Of a stretch of 64,000 nucleotides of DNA, positions 48,872-60,248 are shown piece by piece (the stretch's first letter is position 1; each line of letters starts with the position of its first letter). Source of the DNA: Buttiauxella selenatireducens (lineage in GTDB: Bacteria > Pseudomonadota > Gammaproteobacteria > Enterobacterales > Enterobacteriaceae); NCBI RefSeq assembly GCF_031432975.1, contig NZ_CP133838.1:4960001-5024000 (forward strand), given 5' to 3'. Both the position numbers and the translations under genes were made by a program. The notes beneath the pieces are model-generated. The model was not told the origin of the DNA, searched no databases, and was given only the letters and a program-made list of their open reading frames with translations.

Positions 48872-49924
48872 TTATAACAATTTTGGACGGCGAGCTAATG
48901 CCACGCCAGCACCAATCAGGGCCCCAACCATACCCCACATGATCAGTAAGAATGCCCGGCGTGGACTATCACGCTTCACAGGCTCTTCAGGGGTACGTAA
49001 ATAGCGGTAGGTTTGGAAGCGAGCGTCGAGCGTCGGCCCAACATTCAGCGTCGACAGCATGGCTCGATTCTGGTCGTAGTCGATATCGTAGTTTGGACCT
49101 ACCGCTTGCAGGCTTTCAAGGCGTGCTTGCAACATAGGACGTCCTAACATGAACATTTCAGAATCGGGTAACTCATCGGCAGGAACTTCTGTTTCACTTT
49201 TAGAAATATTCTGCTGTTCTGCGATTTTCAGCGCTTGCTCAATACTGTGTACTTTGCGGTCGAAAATTGACTTCGCAACGGCTTCCTGGCGTTTAACTTG
49301 TGCTTTCATCTGAACAGTGCGAGCAGCCCAAGCCCCCGACAGCTCTTCATTCAGATGGCTTGCTGCACGCTGGCTGGCAAAAGCGACATACTGACGCAGC
49401 AGGTTGTTAGCGTCGGCCGCAGTTTCAGCAATTAACTTGACGCTATCGCTGGTATTACGGGTGACGTCGCCTGCTGTAAACTGAATGTTATCAACCATTT
49501 CGTCTAGCAACGCAGCATCAACTTTACTGTTGCCGACCTGACGTTGTTTGTAATAGTCAGTCTGCAGCCAAAAATCACGGCGGGTATCGTAGGCAGATAG
49601 CTGCATGATGAATTCTTTGTAAGCTTCATCCATCACCGACGGCTGATCAACCGGCAGCATATTGGCTCTGAGGTCAAGATTCCGCAGGAATTGCTGCTGC
49701 GAATAGTAACCACCCAGCATGTTCACTGTAGGGCGGTCAGTTATCGCGTTAGCACTCCACTCCTGCTTAGCAAAGAAGGTGTAGATTAGCGCGACAGCTG
49801 CAAACAACACAGCCACACCCACAATCCACAACTTACCTTGCCAAAGTGTCCGGAATAAACCACGAATGTCCAACTCGTTGTCTACCATTCCCGGGTTACT
49901 TCCTGGCACGTTTTGTTTCATCAC
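48872..49924 (-). CDS. wzzE: ECA chain length regulator WzzE
   Basis: 350 residues (E. coli 348). A polysaccharide co-polymerase with two membrane helices (about 30-50 and 325-345) and a periplasmic coiled-coil domain. The C-terminal helix has the Pro-rich VKRDSPRRAF lead-in. It sets the modal length of ECA chains. It lies 20 bases after wecA. Confidence 0.95.
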   Translation of the reverse strand: MMKQNVPGSNPGMVDNELDIRGLFRTLWQGKLWIVGVAVLFAAVALIYTFFAKQEWSANAITDRPTVNMLGGYYSQQQFLRNLDLRANMLPVDQPSVMDEAYKEFIMQLSAYDTRRDFWLQTDYYKQRQVGNSKVDAALLDEMVDNIQFTAGDVTRNTSDSVKLIAETAADANNLLRQYVAFASQRAASHLNEELSGAWAARTVQMKAQVKRQEAVAKSIFDRKVHSIEQALKIAEQQNISKSETEVPADELPDSEMFMLGRPMLQARLESLQAVGPNYDIDYDQNRAMLSTLNVGPTLDARFQTYRYLRTPEEPVKRDSPRRAFLLIMWGMVGALIGAGVALARRPKLL

Positions 49925-49944
49925 TTCCCCAATTACATTCAGAA

Positions 49945-51036
49945 TTAAGAAATGCCACTGCTGTTTCTACGTTGCCGACGCTTATGACGTCTTATAAAAC
50001 GAGCCACTTTCCAGGCGCGCTTGATGCAATAATCATATAGAACAAATGCAAGCAAGAATAATGCCAACATTACCCACTCAGGAATAGAATGAATATATTC
50101 TGCGGCGACACCGATGCTGGCAAGCAACGCCGCCGCTGCTGTGATAAGCACGAAAGCCTGACGAGAAGTAAACCCAGCACGCATGATCAAATGGTGAATG
50201 TGCTGACGATCTGGGGAGAATGGACTCATACCTTTGCGTAACCGACGGTACATGATGGCAATCATGTCCATTAAAGGAATGGCGATAATCCACAAGGCGG
50301 TGACTGGGCTGATTGGATGAGTTTGACCCTGCGTAGTTTCCAGCAAGATCCAGATAACAGTAAAGCCTATGAGCGTGCTGCCCGCATCACCCATAAATAC
50401 TTTATAGCGACGGCCAAGTATCCCGAGGTTTAAAAGAATATAAGGCAGGATGGCCGCAATCATTGCGAAACACCACATCGCCAGACTCAATTGCCCATCG
50501 AAATAAAGGATAATTCCCATTGCCGCAAAGGATACGCAAGAAAGTCCTCCAAGCAGGCCATCTATACCATCAACCATGTTGAAAGCATTTATTGCTGCCC
50601 AAACCGCAAATAAGGTTAAAAAATAACCGAACGGGCCGAGTACCATCTCCCATGAACCAAAAATATACCCGAGGCTGACCAGGTATAATTTCCCGACAAC
50701 CATCATAACAATGCCAATTAATGCCTGTATTGAGGCTCTAATTTTTACACTGATATCAAAGCGGTCATCCAGAGCACCGATTAACACCAGTACCCCGGCA
50801 CAGGTCAAATAGAGCCATGCATGGGGAATGTAATAATTGGCAATCAGGAAGGTAAAGCAGATCCCGGCATAAACAGAAATGCCGCCCACCAAAGGAATGA
50901 GTCCCTGGTGGCGTTTGCGGAAGTTTGGTTTATCTACCAAGCCGATTCTTTTCGCCACTTTGCGTGCGAAGAAAAGAAAAACGGTGGTGAATAAAAAAAT
51001 ACTTACCAGGTCAGTTCCAGCGGTGATTAAATTCAC
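49945..51036 (-). CDS. wecA: Undecaprenyl-phosphate GlcNAc-1-phosphate transferase
   Basis: A 363-residue membrane enzyme (E. coli 367) starting ECA and many O-antigen chains. Motifs include VDKPNFRKRHQGLIPLVGG (27-45), the Asp pair LIGALDDRFD (near 90), NAFNMVDGIDGLLGG (near 155) and FMGDAGSTLIG, plus the HIHH motif near 280. GTG at 51036 is chosen: the E. coli gene also begins GTG-AAT, and AGAGAG lies upstream. Its tail differs from E. coli. First gene of the ECA operon, downstream of rho. Confidence 0.96.
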   Translation of the reverse strand: MNLITAGTDLVSIFLFTTVFLFFARKVAKRIGLVDKPNFRKRHQGLIPLVGGISVYAGICFTFLIANYYIPHAWLYLTCAGVLVLIGALDDRFDISVKIRASIQALIGIVMMVVGKLYLVSLGYIFGSWEMVLGPFGYFLTLFAVWAAINAFNMVDGIDGLLGGLSCVSFAAMGIILYFDGQLSLAMWCFAMIAAILPYILLNLGILGRRYKVFMGDAGSTLIGFTVIWILLETTQGQTHPISPVTALWIIAIPLMDMIAIMYRRLRKGMSPFSPDRQHIHHLIMRAGFTSRQAFVLITAAAALLASIGVAAEYIHSIPEWVMLALFLLAFVLYDYCIKRAWKVARFIRRHKRRQRRNSSGIS

Positions 51037-51240
51037 AGTGCAAGCTCTCTGCAAAATAAAAGGTCAAGGCGAACTCAATCAAAGTCTACCCAGTCCAATG
51101 GTTATATACATCGAATCCTTGAACAACCGGTTTATTATTTACACAACGTTATCTCAGCGTTTTTGATAATAAAATTATGGCATCCGTTGCCACGGTTGAT
51201 GCTTAACGGTGATGGTCGATTCTATATCGTATATACCACT
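51037..51240 (-). promoter_or_regulatory. rho-wecA intergenic region (wec promoter expected)
   Basis: About 200 bp of A/T-rich sequence after the rho terminator. TATAAC on the minus strand, about 70 bases before wecA, is a possible -10, but no convincing -35 stands at proper spacing. No JUMPstart/ops element was found. A promoter is expected here because rho ends at a strong terminator, but I cannot place it exactly. Confidence 0.4.
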
Positions 51241-51247
51241 AAAGAAA

Positions 51248-51271
51248 AACGCCACGACTAAGCGTGGCGTT
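51248..51271 (-). terminator. Terminator of rho
   Basis: 9-bp perfect stem AACGCCACG/CGTGGCGTT with a six-base loop, followed by TTTCTTT on the minus strand, 17 bases after the rho stop. Confidence 0.9.
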
Positions 51272-51288
51272 CCCCGAGTTTTTATTGC

Positions 51289-52548
51289 TTACGAGCGCTT
51301 CATCATATCGAAGAAGTCTTCGTTGGTTTTCGTCATCGCCAATTTGTTGATGAGGAATTCCATCGCATCAATCTCACCCATTGGGTGGATGATTTTACGC
51401 AGGATCCACATTTTCTGCAGTTCTTCCTGGGTCGTCAGCAATTCTTCTTTACGCGTACCTGAACGATTATAGTCGATAGCAGGGAACACGCGCTTCTCAG
51501 CGATTTTACGCGCCAGATGCAGTTCCATGTTGCCGGTACCTTTAAATTCTTCATAGATAACTTCATCCATTTTAGAACCGGTATCAACCAGAGCCGTAGC
51601 GATGATAGTCAAGCTACCACCCTCTTCCACGTTACGCGCCGCACCGAAGAAGCGTTTTGGACGATGCAGGGCGTTAGCGTCCACACCACCGGTCAATACT
51701 TTACCGGATGCCGGTACTACGGTGTTATAGGCACGAGCCAAACGGGTAATGGAATCGAGCAGAATGATCACGTCTTTCTTATGCTCAACCAAACGCTTCG
51801 CTTTCTCGATGACCATTTCAGCAACCTGAACGTGGCGAGAAGCTGGCTCATCAAAGGTAGAAGCAACAACTTCACCCTTAACCAGACGCTGCATCTCGGT
51901 CACTTCTTCAGGACGTTCATCAATCAGCAGAACCATCAACACACAATCAGGGTGGTTGTAAGCGATGCTTTGCGCGATATTTTGCAGCAGCATGGTTTTA
52001 CCGGCTTTCGGCGGTGCCACAATCAGGCCACGCTGGCCGCGACCGATTGGGGATGCCAGATCCAGTACGCGAGCGGTTAAGTCTTCAGTAGAACCGTTAC
52101 CACGTTCCATGCGTAAACGAGAGTTAGCATGCAGCGGGGTTAAGTTTTCGAACAGGATTTTGCTACGCGCGTTTTCCGGTTTGTCGTAGTTAACTTCGTT
52201 AACTTTCAGCAGTGCAAAGTAACGTTCACCTTCTTTCGGCGGACGAATCTTACCGGAGATGGTATCCCCTGTGCGGAGGTTGAAACGGCGGATTTGGCTG
52301 GGAGAAACGTAGATGTCATCGGGACCGGCGAGGTAGGAGCTGTCTGCAGAGCGGAGGAAACCAAATCCGTCCTGCAATATCTCCAGTACACCGTCACCAA
52401 AGATATCTTCGCCACTCTTCGCATGTTGCTTCAGGATGGAGAAAATAATGTCCTGCTTGCGCATACGGGCTTGGTTTTCCAGCCCCATATTTTCGCCGAG
52501 AGTAATCAGCTCAGAAACCGGCGTATTCTTTAATTCGGTAAGATTCAT
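51289..52548 (-). CDS. rho: Transcription termination factor Rho
   Basis: 419 residues, the E. coli length. A hexameric RNA translocase. The N-terminal RNA-binding domain has GFGFLRS (near 61-67). The ATPase domain has Walker [13 protein letters not shown] (near 178), Walker [11 protein letters not shown] (near 260), the Q loop and [13 protein letters not shown] (near 283), and the C-terminal NTRKEEL-like GTRKEELL. The mRNA leader is about 310 bp. E. coli Rho controls its own leader, and this leader has a vestige of rhoL. Confidence 0.98.
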   Translation of the reverse strand: MNLTELKNTPVSELITLGENMGLENQARMRKQDIIFSILKQHAKSGEDIFGDGVLEILQDGFGFLRSADSSYLAGPDDIYVSPSQIRRFNLRTGDTISGKIRPPKEGERYFALLKVNEVNYDKPENARSKILFENLTPLHANSRLRMERGNGSTEDLTARVLDLASPIGRGQRGLIVAPPKAGKTMLLQNIAQSIAYNHPDCVLMVLLIDERPEEVTEMQRLVKGEVVASTFDEPASRHVQVAEMVIEKAKRLVEHKKDVIILLDSITRLARAYNTVVPASGKVLTGGVDANALHRPKRFFGAARNVEEGGSLTIIATALVDTGSKMDEVIYEEFKGTGNMELHLARKIAEKRVFPAIDYNRSGTRKEELLTTQEELQKMWILRKIIHPMGEIDAMEFLINKLAMTKTNEDFFDMMKRS

Positions 52549-52659
52549 AATGGTGGGTTCTTAAACTCGGGGTAAATCTCGAACATGTATCGTGAATGGT
52601 ATGGCAGGATCATCCATGCCTGTTTAATGGCCACCACCACATGTCTTATCGCTGTCTGG

Positions 52660-52731
52660 TCATAGGAAAAACGCAGAACTGAAACGACACGACGGAATGG
52701 GTGATACGCCCGAAATCGATTTTGCGACCGT
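52660..52731 (-). pseudogene. rhoL: Vestige of the rho leader peptide gene rhoL
   Basis: In one frame of the rho leader the codons read ISGVSPIPSCRFSSAFFL and stop at TGA (52660-52662). This matches the middle of E. coli RhoL (33 residues) as I remember it. No ATG, GTG or TTG lies in this frame at the aligned start, where ACG is found, and the stop comes early. The nucleotides are conserved better than the frame. A competing 64-codon frame from GTG at 52739 ends in ATGA on the rho start, but has no ribosome-binding site. Confidence 0.5.
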
Positions 52732-52905
52732 ATGTTCACTGTAAAACAGCGTCTTAGTGAAAGTTAACTGGAAGCATTGGGTATTACAAAGATTCAAACT
52801 ACAAGACAAGTTCAAAATGCAGTAAAAGTAACTTAGCATGACTGACGCCGGGCGTCCAGCAGCTCACAAAAATTTGCGAACCCGCACGCACCGGCTGAGA
52901 TTCCA

Positions 52906-53235
52906 TTATGCCAGATTAGCGTCGAGGAACTCTTTTAACTGGCCTTTAGACAGCGCACCCACTTTGGTCGCAGCCACTTCACCGTTCTTGAACAGCAACA
53001 GAGTTGGGATACCACGGATACCGTATTTCGGTGCCGTGCCCGGGTTCTGATCGATGTTCAGTTTAGCAACGGTCAGATTGCCCTGATATTCATCAGCGAT
53101 TTCATCAAGAATCGGGGCGATCATCTTGCATGGACCGCACCACTCTGCCCAGAAATCAACCAGAATCAACCCATCAGCTTTTAGCACGTCCGTGTCGAAA
53201 CTGTCGTCAGTCAGGTGAATAATTTTATCGCTCAT
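52906..53235 (-). CDS. trxA: Thioredoxin 1
   Basis: 109 residues, the E. coli length. Active site WAEWCGPC with Cys33 and Cys36, the buried Asp27 and the cis-Pro in RGIPTLLLF. General cytosolic disulfide reductase. It lies upstream of rho on the same strand with a 357-bp gap that holds the rho leader, and is divergent from rhlB (131-bp gap with no clear regulatory motif seen). Confidence 0.98.
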   Translation of the reverse strand: MSDKIIHLTDDSFDTDVLKADGLILVDFWAEWCGPCKMIAPILDEIADEYQGNLTVAKLNIDQNPGTAPKYGIRGIPTLLLFKNGEVAATKVGALSKGQLKEFLDANLA

Positions 53236-53366
53236 GTTCTACTCCGCAGGATTATGTCTACCTTGTTGGTGTAGCATTAACCAACTCAGGGTGACTTTAT
53301 TTCACCCCGTTTATTTCAACGGATGTGCTTTCGTAAAGCAATAGTAAACTGATATTCTACCACACT

Positions 53367-54638
53367 ATGAGCAAAACACATTTGACCGAACAGAAGTTTT
53401 CCGACTTCGCCCTACACCCTAAGGTGATTGAAGCCCTTGAAAATAAAGGCTTTCATAACTGCACCCCAATTCAGGCACTGGCACTACCGCTGACACTAGC
53501 GAATCGTGACGTTGCAGGGCAGGCGCAAACCGGTACTGGCAAAACGATGGCGTTTTTAACGTCAACGTTCCATTATTTACTCTCTCACCCGGTTCCAGAG
53601 AATCGCCAGGTGAACCAGCCGCGTGCCTTAATCATGGCGCCGACTCGTGAACTGGCAGTACAAATTCACTCTGATGCAGAGCCACTTGCACAATCGACCG
53701 GCCTGAAACTCGGGCTGGCATATGGTGGCGATGGCTACGACAAACAGCTTAAAGTATTGGAAAGCGGTGTTGATATTCTTATCGGCACAACGGGCCGTTT
53801 GATTGATTACGCTAAACAAAACCACATTAACTTAGGTGCAATTCAGGTTGTGGTATTGGATGAAGCCGACCGGATGTACGATCTGGGCTTTATTAAAGAT
53901 ATCCGCTGGTTGTTCCGTCGCATGCCACCTGTCACACAACGCCTGAATATGCTGTTCTCCGCCACATTATCTTACCGTGTGCGTGAACTGGCGTTCGAGC
54001 AGATGAACAACGCGGAATACGTGGAAGTTGAGCCGGAACAAAAAACCGGTCATCGCATCAAAGAAGAGCTGTTCTACCCTTCTAACGAAGAAAAAATGCG
54101 CCTGCTACAGACGCTTATCGAAGAAGAGTGGCCAGATCGCGCAATCATCTTTGCCAACACCAAACACCGTTGTGAAGATATCTGGGGTCACCTGGCTGCA
54201 GATGGACATCGTGTTGGGCTGTTAACAGGTGATGTTGCTCAGAAAAAACGTCTGCGCATCCTTGATGAATTCACCCGTGGCGATCTCGATATTCTGGTTG
54301 CAACCGATGTTGCCGCTCGCGGTTTACATATCCCGTTAGTGACTCACGTTTTCAACTACGATTTACCGGATGACTGCGAAGACTACGTTCACCGTATTGG
54401 CCGTACCGGTCGTGCAGGTGAAAGTGGGCATTCCATCAGCCTTGCGTGTGAAGACTATGCGTTAAACCTGTCTGCTATTGAAACCTATATCGGTCACTCA
54501 ATCCCAGTCAGTAAGTACAAAACTGAAGCACTGTTAAGCGAACTTCCTCCACCGAAGCGTCTGACACGTTCCCGTCCGGGTAACGGTCCTCGCCGTAATG
54601 GTGGCGCCTCCCGTGGTAATCGTCGTCGCACAGGTTAA
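53367..54638 (+). CDS. rhlB: ATP-dependent RNA helicase RhlB
   Basis: 423 residues (E. coli 421). DEAD-box helicase of the RNA degradosome that feeds structured RNA to PNPase. Q motif [10 protein letters not shown] (35-44), AQTGTGKT (near 54), [14 protein letters not shown] (near 165), SATLS and [10 protein letters not shown] (near 330) are present. The Arg-rich tail (about 400-423) is typical. Divergent from trxA and six bases before gppA. Confidence 0.97.
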   Translation: MSKTHLTEQKFSDFALHPKVIEALENKGFHNCTPIQALALPLTLANRDVAGQAQTGTGKTMAFLTSTFHYLLSHPVPENRQVNQPRALIMAPTRELAVQIHSDAEPLAQSTGLKLGLAYGGDGYDKQLKVLESGVDILIGTTGRLIDYAKQNHINLGAIQVVVLDEADRMYDLGFIKDIRWLFRRMPPVTQRLNMLFSATLSYRVRELAFEQMNNAEYVEVEPEQKTGHRIKEELFYPSNEEKMRLLQTLIEEEWPDRAIIFANTKHRCEDIWGHLAADGHRVGLLTGDVAQKKRLRILDEFTRGDLDILVATDVAARGLHIPLVTHVFNYDLPDDCEDYVHRIGRTGRAGESGHSISLACEDYALNLSAIETYIGHSIPVSKYKTEALLSELPPPKRLTRSRPGNGPRRNGGASRGNRRRTG

Positions 54639-54644
54639 AAATTT

Positions 54645-56129
54645 ATGCTCAGCTCCACCTCGCTGTATGCAGCAATTGATTTAGGCTCAAATAGCTTTCA
54701 TATGTTGGTTGTACGTGAGGTGGCAGGGAGTATACAAACCCTTGCCCGCATTAAACGGAAAGTACGTCTTGCTGCTGGTTTAAGCAGCGATAATACGCTT
54801 TCACGCGAAGCGATGGAGCGCGGGTGGCAATGCCTGCGCTTATTTGCTGAACGTCTACAAGATATCCCTCAGACACAAATTCGTGTTGTCGCCACCGCGA
54901 CACTGCGCCTTGCTATCAATGCCAATGAATTCATCGAGCAGGCTGAAAAAATTCTCGGTTGCCCGGTACAAATTATCCATGGTGAAGAAGAAGCTCGCCT
55001 GATTTATCAGGGTGTTGCTCATACTACGGGTGGTGCAGATCAGCGCTTAGTCGTTGATATCGGCGGCGCCAGTACTGAACTCGTGACTGGCAGCGGTGCG
55101 CAAACTACAGCGCTGTTTAGCTTATCCATGGGTTGTGTGACCTGGCTCGAGCGCTTCTTCAGCGACCGAAATCTGGCAAAAGAAAACTTTGATGCCGCAG
55201 AAGCGGCTGCAAAAGAAGTGCTCAGGCCCATTTGTGATCGGTTAAAACATCATGGTTGGAAGGTATGCGTCGGGGCTTCTGGCACCGTACAAGCATTGCA
55301 AGAAATCATGATGGCGCAGGGAATGGACGAACGCATCACGCTTGTAAAACTTCAGCAGCTGAAGCAAAGAGCGATTCAATGTGGGCGGCTTGAAGAGCTG
55401 GAAATTGAAGGTCTGACGCTCGAAAGAGCACTGGTGTTCCCAAGCGGTCTTGCCATTTTAATTGCGATATTCGAAGAGTTATCGATTGATTGTATGACGC
55501 TTGCAGGTGGTGCGTTACGTGAAGGTCTGGTCTACGGCATGCTTCATCTGTCTGTTAATCAGGAAATCAGAAGTCGCACTGTGCGTAATATCCAACGCCG
55601 TTTTATGGTCGATACCGGCCAGGCAGAGCGCGTACAGCAGTTAGCTCAGGCTCTCGCCAACCAGGTCAAGGACGCATGGAGCCTTACACCGCTCAGCATC
55701 GAAATGCTAAACAGCGCCGCTTTGCTTCATGAAATTGGTCTGAGTGTCGATTTTAAACAAGCACCACAACATGCGGCCTATCTGGTGAAGAATCTCGATC
55801 TTCCGGGTTATACGCCTGCACAGAAAAAGCTGCTTTCGACACTGATGTTAAACCAGACAAACCCCGTCGATCTCTCTTCACTCCACCAACAAAATGCTGT
55901 GCCGCCGCGCATTGCAGAACATCTTTGCCGTCTGCTACGTCTGGCGATTATTTTCGCCAGCCGCCGCCGGGATGACATCCTGCCGGAAATCACGCTGAAA
56001 GTGGAAAGCGAATCCTTACTTCTGGAGCTGCCAGAAAAGTGGCTTGAATGTCATCCATTGGGGGCTGAATTACTGGCACAAGAAAGCCTGTGGCAAAGCT
56101 ATGTCCACTGGCCTCTGACCATCAAGTAA
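54645..56129 (+). CDS. gppA: Guanosine pentaphosphatase/exopolyphosphatase GppA
   Basis: 494 residues, the E. coli length. Actin-like ATPase fold of the Ppx/GppA family: [15 protein letters not shown] (9-23), VATATLRLA (near 87), [12 protein letters not shown] (near 120) and [12 protein letters not shown] (near 139). Converts pppGpp into ppGpp and can degrade polyphosphate. Six bases after rhlB, so probably co-transcribed. It converges on rep with one base between the two stop codons. Confidence 0.97.
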   Translation: MLSSTSLYAAIDLGSNSFHMLVVREVAGSIQTLARIKRKVRLAAGLSSDNTLSREAMERGWQCLRLFAERLQDIPQTQIRVVATATLRLAINANEFIEQAEKILGCPVQIIHGEEEARLIYQGVAHTTGGADQRLVVDIGGASTELVTGSGAQTTALFSLSMGCVTWLERFFSDRNLAKENFDAAEAAAKEVLRPICDRLKHHGWKVCVGASGTVQALQEIMMAQGMDERITLVKLQQLKQRAIQCGRLEELEIEGLTLERALVFPSGLAILIAIFEELSIDCMTLAGGALREGLVYGMLHLSVNQEIRSRTVRNIQRRFMVDTGQAERVQQLAQALANQVKDAWSLTPLSIEMLNSAALLHEIGLSVDFKQAPQHAAYLVKNLDLPGYTPAQKKLLSTLMLNQTNPVDLSSLHQQNAVPPRIAEHLCRLLRLAIIFASRRRDDILPEITLKVESESLLLELPEKWLECHPLGAELLAQESLWQSYVHWPLTIK

Positions 56130-56130
56130 C

Positions 56131-58152
56131 TCAGTTTTTACGTGCTTTTGCCAGCATTTCACGGATGTTGGCAACATTATTCTGACCTTTATGCATCCGC
56201 TCTTCAGCCGATACCACCTTGCGTTCGGTCTCCCACTGCAAATCATCTTGTGGTAATTCCAGTAAGAAACGACTCGGCTCCGGGCGCACCAGTTCGCCAT
56301 ACTGACGGCGTTCTTTACACAGCGTAAAGGTCAATTCTTTCTGCGCGCGAGTAATCCCCACATACGCGAGGCGACGCTCTTCTTCGATATTATCTTCATC
56401 AATACTGCTTTGATGCGGCAGCAGTCCTTCTTCCATCCCCACTAAAAATACATAGGGGAACTCCAGCCCTTTCGAGGCATGAAGAGTCATCAACTGAACC
56501 TGATCGGCTTCTTCATCGTTTTCTCCGCGTTCCATCATATCGCGCAGGGTAAAACGGGTGACGACTTGAGTTAGTGTCATCGGCTCGTCTATTTCCGATC
56601 CTTCAAGCATTTCGGTCATCCAACTAAACAGTTGGTTGACGTTTTTCATACGCATTTCTGCCGCTTTCTGGCTAGGCGATGTTTCGTAGAGCCAGCTTTC
56701 ATAATCAATGCCATGAATTAAATCGCGTACCGCCGCAATCGGCTCACGCTCAGCAAGAGTGGCCACATCGCGCAACCAATGGGTAAAACGCTGTAACGAC
56801 TCCAGGCCACGCCCGCTAAGCGTCTGACTCAAACCCATGTCGAAGCTGGCGCCAAACAAACCTTTGTTACGCTGCATCGCCCATGCACCCAGTTTTTGCA
56901 GCGTAGCCGGTCCGATTTCACGCTTCGGTGTATTCACGATACGCATGAATGCACTGTCATCATCTGGGTTGGTCAGTACACGCAAATAAGCCAGAAGATC
57001 TTTGATTTCCGGACGGGAGAAAAATGATGTTCCGCCTGAAATGCGATAAGGAATGCGGTTCTGCATCAGCATCTTCTCAAACACGCGCGACTGGAAATTA
57101 CCGCGATAGAGAATAGCGTAATCTTTGTAACTGGTTTTATTGATAAAATGATGAGCTATCAGCTCGCCAGTCACCCGCTCAGCCTCATGATCTTCGCTAT
57201 TTGCCGTCACCACTTTCAATTCAGTGCCGTAACCCAGCTCCGAAAAAAGCCGCTTTTCAAAAACATGGGGATTATTGGCGATCAGAATATTCGCCGCCTT
57301 CAGAATACGCCCGGAAGAACGGTAGTTCTGTTCAAGCTTAATGACCTGAAGCGCCGGGAAATCCTGACTTAGCAGGACGAGGTTTTGCGGTCGGGCACCG
57401 CGCCAGGAATAGATCGACTGATCATCATCCCCTACCACGGTGAATCGTGCCCGCGCACCGACCAGCAATTTCACTAATTCGTACTGGCTGGTGTTGGTAT
57501 CCTGATACTCATCCACCAGCAAATAGCGAATGCGGTTTTGCCAGCGTTCACGCACTTCTTCGTTACGTTGCAAAAGCAGCGTCGGTAGCAAAATCAGATC
57601 GTCAAAATCCAGCACGTTGCAGGATTTCAGGTGTGCATCGTACAGGCCATAGCAATGGGCGAAGATTCGGTCACGCTCTCCTTTCGCCTGCGCTGCGGCC
57701 TGAGAAGGCGACATCAGATCATTTTTCCAGTTTGAGATCGTTGAGATCAGTTGCTGCAATAAAGTCTTATCTTCTTCGAGCAAACCTTCGGTCAGCTCTT
57801 TCAGCAAAGCTGTCTGGTCGGTGTCATCAAACAATGAGAAATTAGATTTCATCCCAAGCGCCGCGTATTCACGCTTAATGATTTCAAGCCCCAAGGTATG
57901 GAAAGTTGAGATCAATAAGCCGCGCGCTTCTTTGCGCCCCAGCGTTTGTGCGACACGCTCTTTCATCTCACGCGCCGCTTTATTGGTAAACGTAACGGCG
58001 GCGATATGACGAGCCTGATACCCGCATTCGCGGATCAAGTACGCCATTTTATTGGTGATGACACGCGTTTTGCCCGAGCCTGCGCCAGCCAGAACCAGGC
58101 AAGGCCCAGTGACAAATTCGACGGCTTGTTGTTGGCCAGGGTTTAAACGCAT
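56131..58152 (-). CDS. rep: ATP-dependent DNA helicase Rep
   Basis: 673 residues, the E. coli length. Superfamily 1A helicase that clears proteins from DNA ahead of replication forks and is needed for some phages. Walker A AGAGSGKT with Lys28, [38 protein letters not shown] and YVGITRA are present. ATG at 58152 gives MRLNPGQQ, the family start. Divergent from ppiC. It has no terminator visible at its 3' end and it abuts gppA. Confidence 0.97.
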   Translation of the reverse strand: MRLNPGQQQAVEFVTGPCLVLAGAGSGKTRVITNKMAYLIRECGYQARHIAAVTFTNKAAREMKERVAQTLGRKEARGLLISTFHTLGLEIIKREYAALGMKSNFSLFDDTDQTALLKELTEGLLEEDKTLLQQLISTISNWKNDLMSPSQAAAQAKGERDRIFAHCYGLYDAHLKSCNVLDFDDLILLPTLLLQRNEEVRERWQNRIRYLLVDEYQDTNTSQYELVKLLVGARARFTVVGDDDQSIYSWRGARPQNLVLLSQDFPALQVIKLEQNYRSSGRILKAANILIANNPHVFEKRLFSELGYGTELKVVTANSEDHEAERVTGELIAHHFINKTSYKDYAILYRGNFQSRVFEKMLMQNRIPYRISGGTSFFSRPEIKDLLAYLRVLTNPDDDSAFMRIVNTPKREIGPATLQKLGAWAMQRNKGLFGASFDMGLSQTLSGRGLESLQRFTHWLRDVATLAEREPIAAVRDLIHGIDYESWLYETSPSQKAAEMRMKNVNQLFSWMTEMLEGSEIDEPMTLTQVVTRFTLRDMMERGENDEEADQVQLMTLHASKGLEFPYVFLVGMEEGLLPHQSSIDEDNIEEERRLAYVGITRAQKELTFTLCKERRQYGELVRPEPSRFLLELPQDDLQWETERKVVSAEERMHKGQNNVANIREMLAKARKN

Positions 58153-58235
58153 AAGGTCACTCAATGAAAGTCAGGAGGGGAGAAAAAGAGCATGGTAGTA
58201 TAACGAGCGTAATCAACATGACTCAAGGTACTATC

Positions 58236-58517
58236 ATGGCAAAAACCGCGGCAGCATTGCATATCCTTGTTAAGGAAGAAAAACTGGCTCAGGAAATTTT
58301 GGCGCAGCTTCAGAATGGCGGCGACTTTGAGAAACTGGCTAAAAAGCATTCCACCTGCCCGTCAGGCAAAAAAGGCGGTCACTTAGGTGAATTCCGTCAG
58401 GGCCAGATGGTTCCGGCGTTCGATAAAGTGGTGTTCTCCTGCCCACTGCTCGAGCCAACAGGCCCGCTGCACACGCAGTTTGGCTACCACATCATCAAAG
58501 TGTTGTACCGGAACTAA
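58236..58517 (+). CDS. ppiC: Parvulin-type peptidyl-prolyl isomerase PpiC
   Basis: 93 residues, the E. coli length. Single parvulin domain: [16 protein letters not shown] (7-22), [27 protein letters not shown] (near 43-69) and the final [11 protein letters not shown]. Cytosolic cis-trans isomerase. The ATG at 58236 has AAGG nearby and matches the family start. It is 83 bases from the rep start and ends in a terminator. Confidence 0.97.
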   Translation: MAKTAAALHILVKEEKLAQEILAQLQNGGDFEKLAKKHSTCPSGKKGGHLGEFRQGQMVPAFDKVVFSCPLLEPTGPLHTQFGYHIIKVLYRN

Positions 58518-58522
58518 ATAAC

Positions 58523-58549
58523 AAAGCCTTCTCAATGAGAAGGCTTTTA
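58523..58549. terminator. Bidirectional terminator between ppiC and ilvC
   Basis: 11-bp stem AAAGCCTTCTC/GAGAAGGCTTT with a 3-nt loop, TTAG after it on the plus strand and GTTATTT on the minus strand. It ends ppiC and can also stop ilvC transcripts. Confidence 0.85.
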
Positions 58550-58559
58550 GTGTTTGTAA

Positions 58560-58591
58560 CCTCTCCACGTGGGAGAGGGCCGGGGTGAGGG
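58560..58591. repeat. Half copy of the palindromic element seen near metE
   Basis: CCTCTCC-ACGT-GGGAGAGG followed by GCCGGGGTGAGGG. It shares GGGAGAGGG and GGGTGAGGG, at the same spacing, with the right end of the element at 11946-12158. It sits in the 3' untranslated part of ilvC. Confidence 0.75.
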
Positions 58592-58606
58592 CATCAGGCG
58601 GCTCGA

Positions 58607-60082
58607 TTAACCCGCAACTGCAATACGTTTCATATCCTTCATATACCCACGCAGCTTCTTACCAACGGTTTCGATTTCATGATTGCGAATCGCTTCGTTA
58701 ACTTCACGTAATTGCGCGTTATCAACTGCACCCGCTGGAATTTCTTTGCCCAAATCGCCCGCTTGCAGCGTAGTCATAAACTCTTTCAGCAATGGAACCG
58801 CTGCGTAAGAGAACAGGTAGTTGCCGTATTCTGCGGTATCGGAGATAACCACGTTCATTTCGTACAGACGCTTACGAGCAATGGTGTTCGCAATCAATGG
58901 CAGCTCGTGCAGAGATTCGTAGTAGGCAGACTCTTCGATAATACCCGCATCCACCATGGTTTCGAATGCCAGCTCAACGCCCGCTTTCACCATGGCGATC
59001 ATCAGAACGCCTTTATCAAAGTATTCCTGCTCAGAGATTTTACCGTCAAACTGTGCTGCGGTTTCGAATGCCGTTTTACCGGTCTCTTCGCGCCAGGTCA
59101 GCAAGTTTTTATCGTCATTTGCCCAGTCAGCCATCATGCCGGAAGAGAATTCACCGGAGATGATGTCATCCATGTGTTTCTGGAACAGCGGAGCCATAAT
59201 CGTTTTCAGTTGCTCGGACAGCGCATAAGCACGGAGTTTTGCCGGGTTGGACAAGCGGTCCATCATCAGCGTAATACCACCTTGTTTCAGCGCTTCAGTG
59301 ATGGTTTCCCAACCGAACTGAATCAGTTTTTCAGCGTATGCTGGATCGGTACCTTCTTCCACCAGCTTATCGAAGCACAGCAGGGAACCCGCTTGCAGCA
59401 TACCGCACAGAATAGTTTGCTCGCCCATCAGGTCTGATTTCACTTCAGCCACGAAGGAAGATTCCAGAACACCTGCGCGGTGGCCACCAGTAGCCGCAGC
59501 CCAGGCTTTGGCGATCGCCATACCTTCGCCCTTCGGATCGTTTTCCGGGTGAACCGCAATCAGCGTCGGCACGCCGAAACCACGTTTGTATTCTTCACGA
59601 ACTTCAGTACCAGGGCATTTTGGAGCAACCATCACCACGGTGATGTCTTTACGAATTTGCTCACCCACTTCAACCACGTTGAAACCGTGGGAATAACCCA
59701 GTGCTGCGCCATCTTTCATCATTGGCTGAACGGCTTTAACAACCGCAGAGTGCTGCTTATCTGGCGTCAGGTTAACAACCAGATCCGCTTGCGGGATCAG
59801 CTCTTCGTAAGTCCCAACTTTAAAACCGTTTTCTGTCGCTTTACGCCATGAAGCGCGTTTTTCAGCGATAGCTTCTGCACGCAAAGCGTAAGCCACGTCC
59901 AGACCGGAGTCACGCATGTTCAGACCCTGGTTCAGGCCCTGTGCGCCACAACCGACGATGACGACTTTTTTGCCTTTAAGGTAGCTTGCTTCATTGGCGA
60001 ATTCATCACGCCCCATGAAACGACATTTACCCAGTTGCGCCAACTGCTGGCGCAGGTTCAAAGTGTTGAAATAATTAGCCAT
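58607..60082 (-). CDS. ilvC: Ketol-acid reductoisomerase (class II)
   Basis: 491 residues, the E. coli length. Second step of isoleucine-valine synthesis, Mg2+ and NADPH dependent. The NADPH motif [16 protein letters not shown] (37-52) and the [18 protein letters not shown] stretch (near 155) are conserved, and the duplicated C-terminal helical domain identifies the long class II form. Divergent from ilvY, which controls it. Confidence 0.98.
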   Translation of the reverse strand: MANYFNTLNLRQQLAQLGKCRFMGRDEFANEASYLKGKKVVIVGCGAQGLNQGLNMRDSGLDVAYALRAEAIAEKRASWRKATENGFKVGTYEELIPQADLVVNLTPDKQHSAVVKAVQPMMKDGAALGYSHGFNVVEVGEQIRKDITVVMVAPKCPGTEVREEYKRGFGVPTLIAVHPENDPKGEGMAIAKAWAAATGGHRAGVLESSFVAEVKSDLMGEQTILCGMLQAGSLLCFDKLVEEGTDPAYAEKLIQFGWETITEALKQGGITLMMDRLSNPAKLRAYALSEQLKTIMAPLFQKHMDDIISGEFSSGMMADWANDDKNLLTWREETGKTAFETAAQFDGKISEQEYFDKGVLMIAMVKAGVELAFETMVDAGIIEESAYYESLHELPLIANTIARKRLYEMNVVISDTAEYGNYLFSYAAVPLLKEFMTTLQAGDLGKEIPAGAVDNAQLREVNEAIRNHEIETVGKKLRGYMKDMKRIAVAG

Positions 60083-60207
60083 CGTAGTGGTACTCCGTCA
60101 TTGTCGTGTTGTGCTTTTGTAAGGTTCGCAAGCCGTGTCTTGCTTGCGATAATGAACTCACTATATGACAGGAAATGCGTTGCTTAAATTGATATATTAA
60201 CAACGTG

Positions 60208-60228
60208 ACGTTGCAGTTTTTGCAACGT
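60208..60228. promoter_or_regulatory. IlvY operator
   Basis: Perfect inverted repeat ACGTTGCA-GTTTT-TGCAACGT between the divergent ilvC and ilvY genes. IlvY is known to bind operators of this sequence type there and to activate ilvC when acetolactate or acetohydroxybutyrate accumulates. Confidence 0.8.
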
Positions 60229-60248
60229 AGAAATGAGGGTTGATGACC

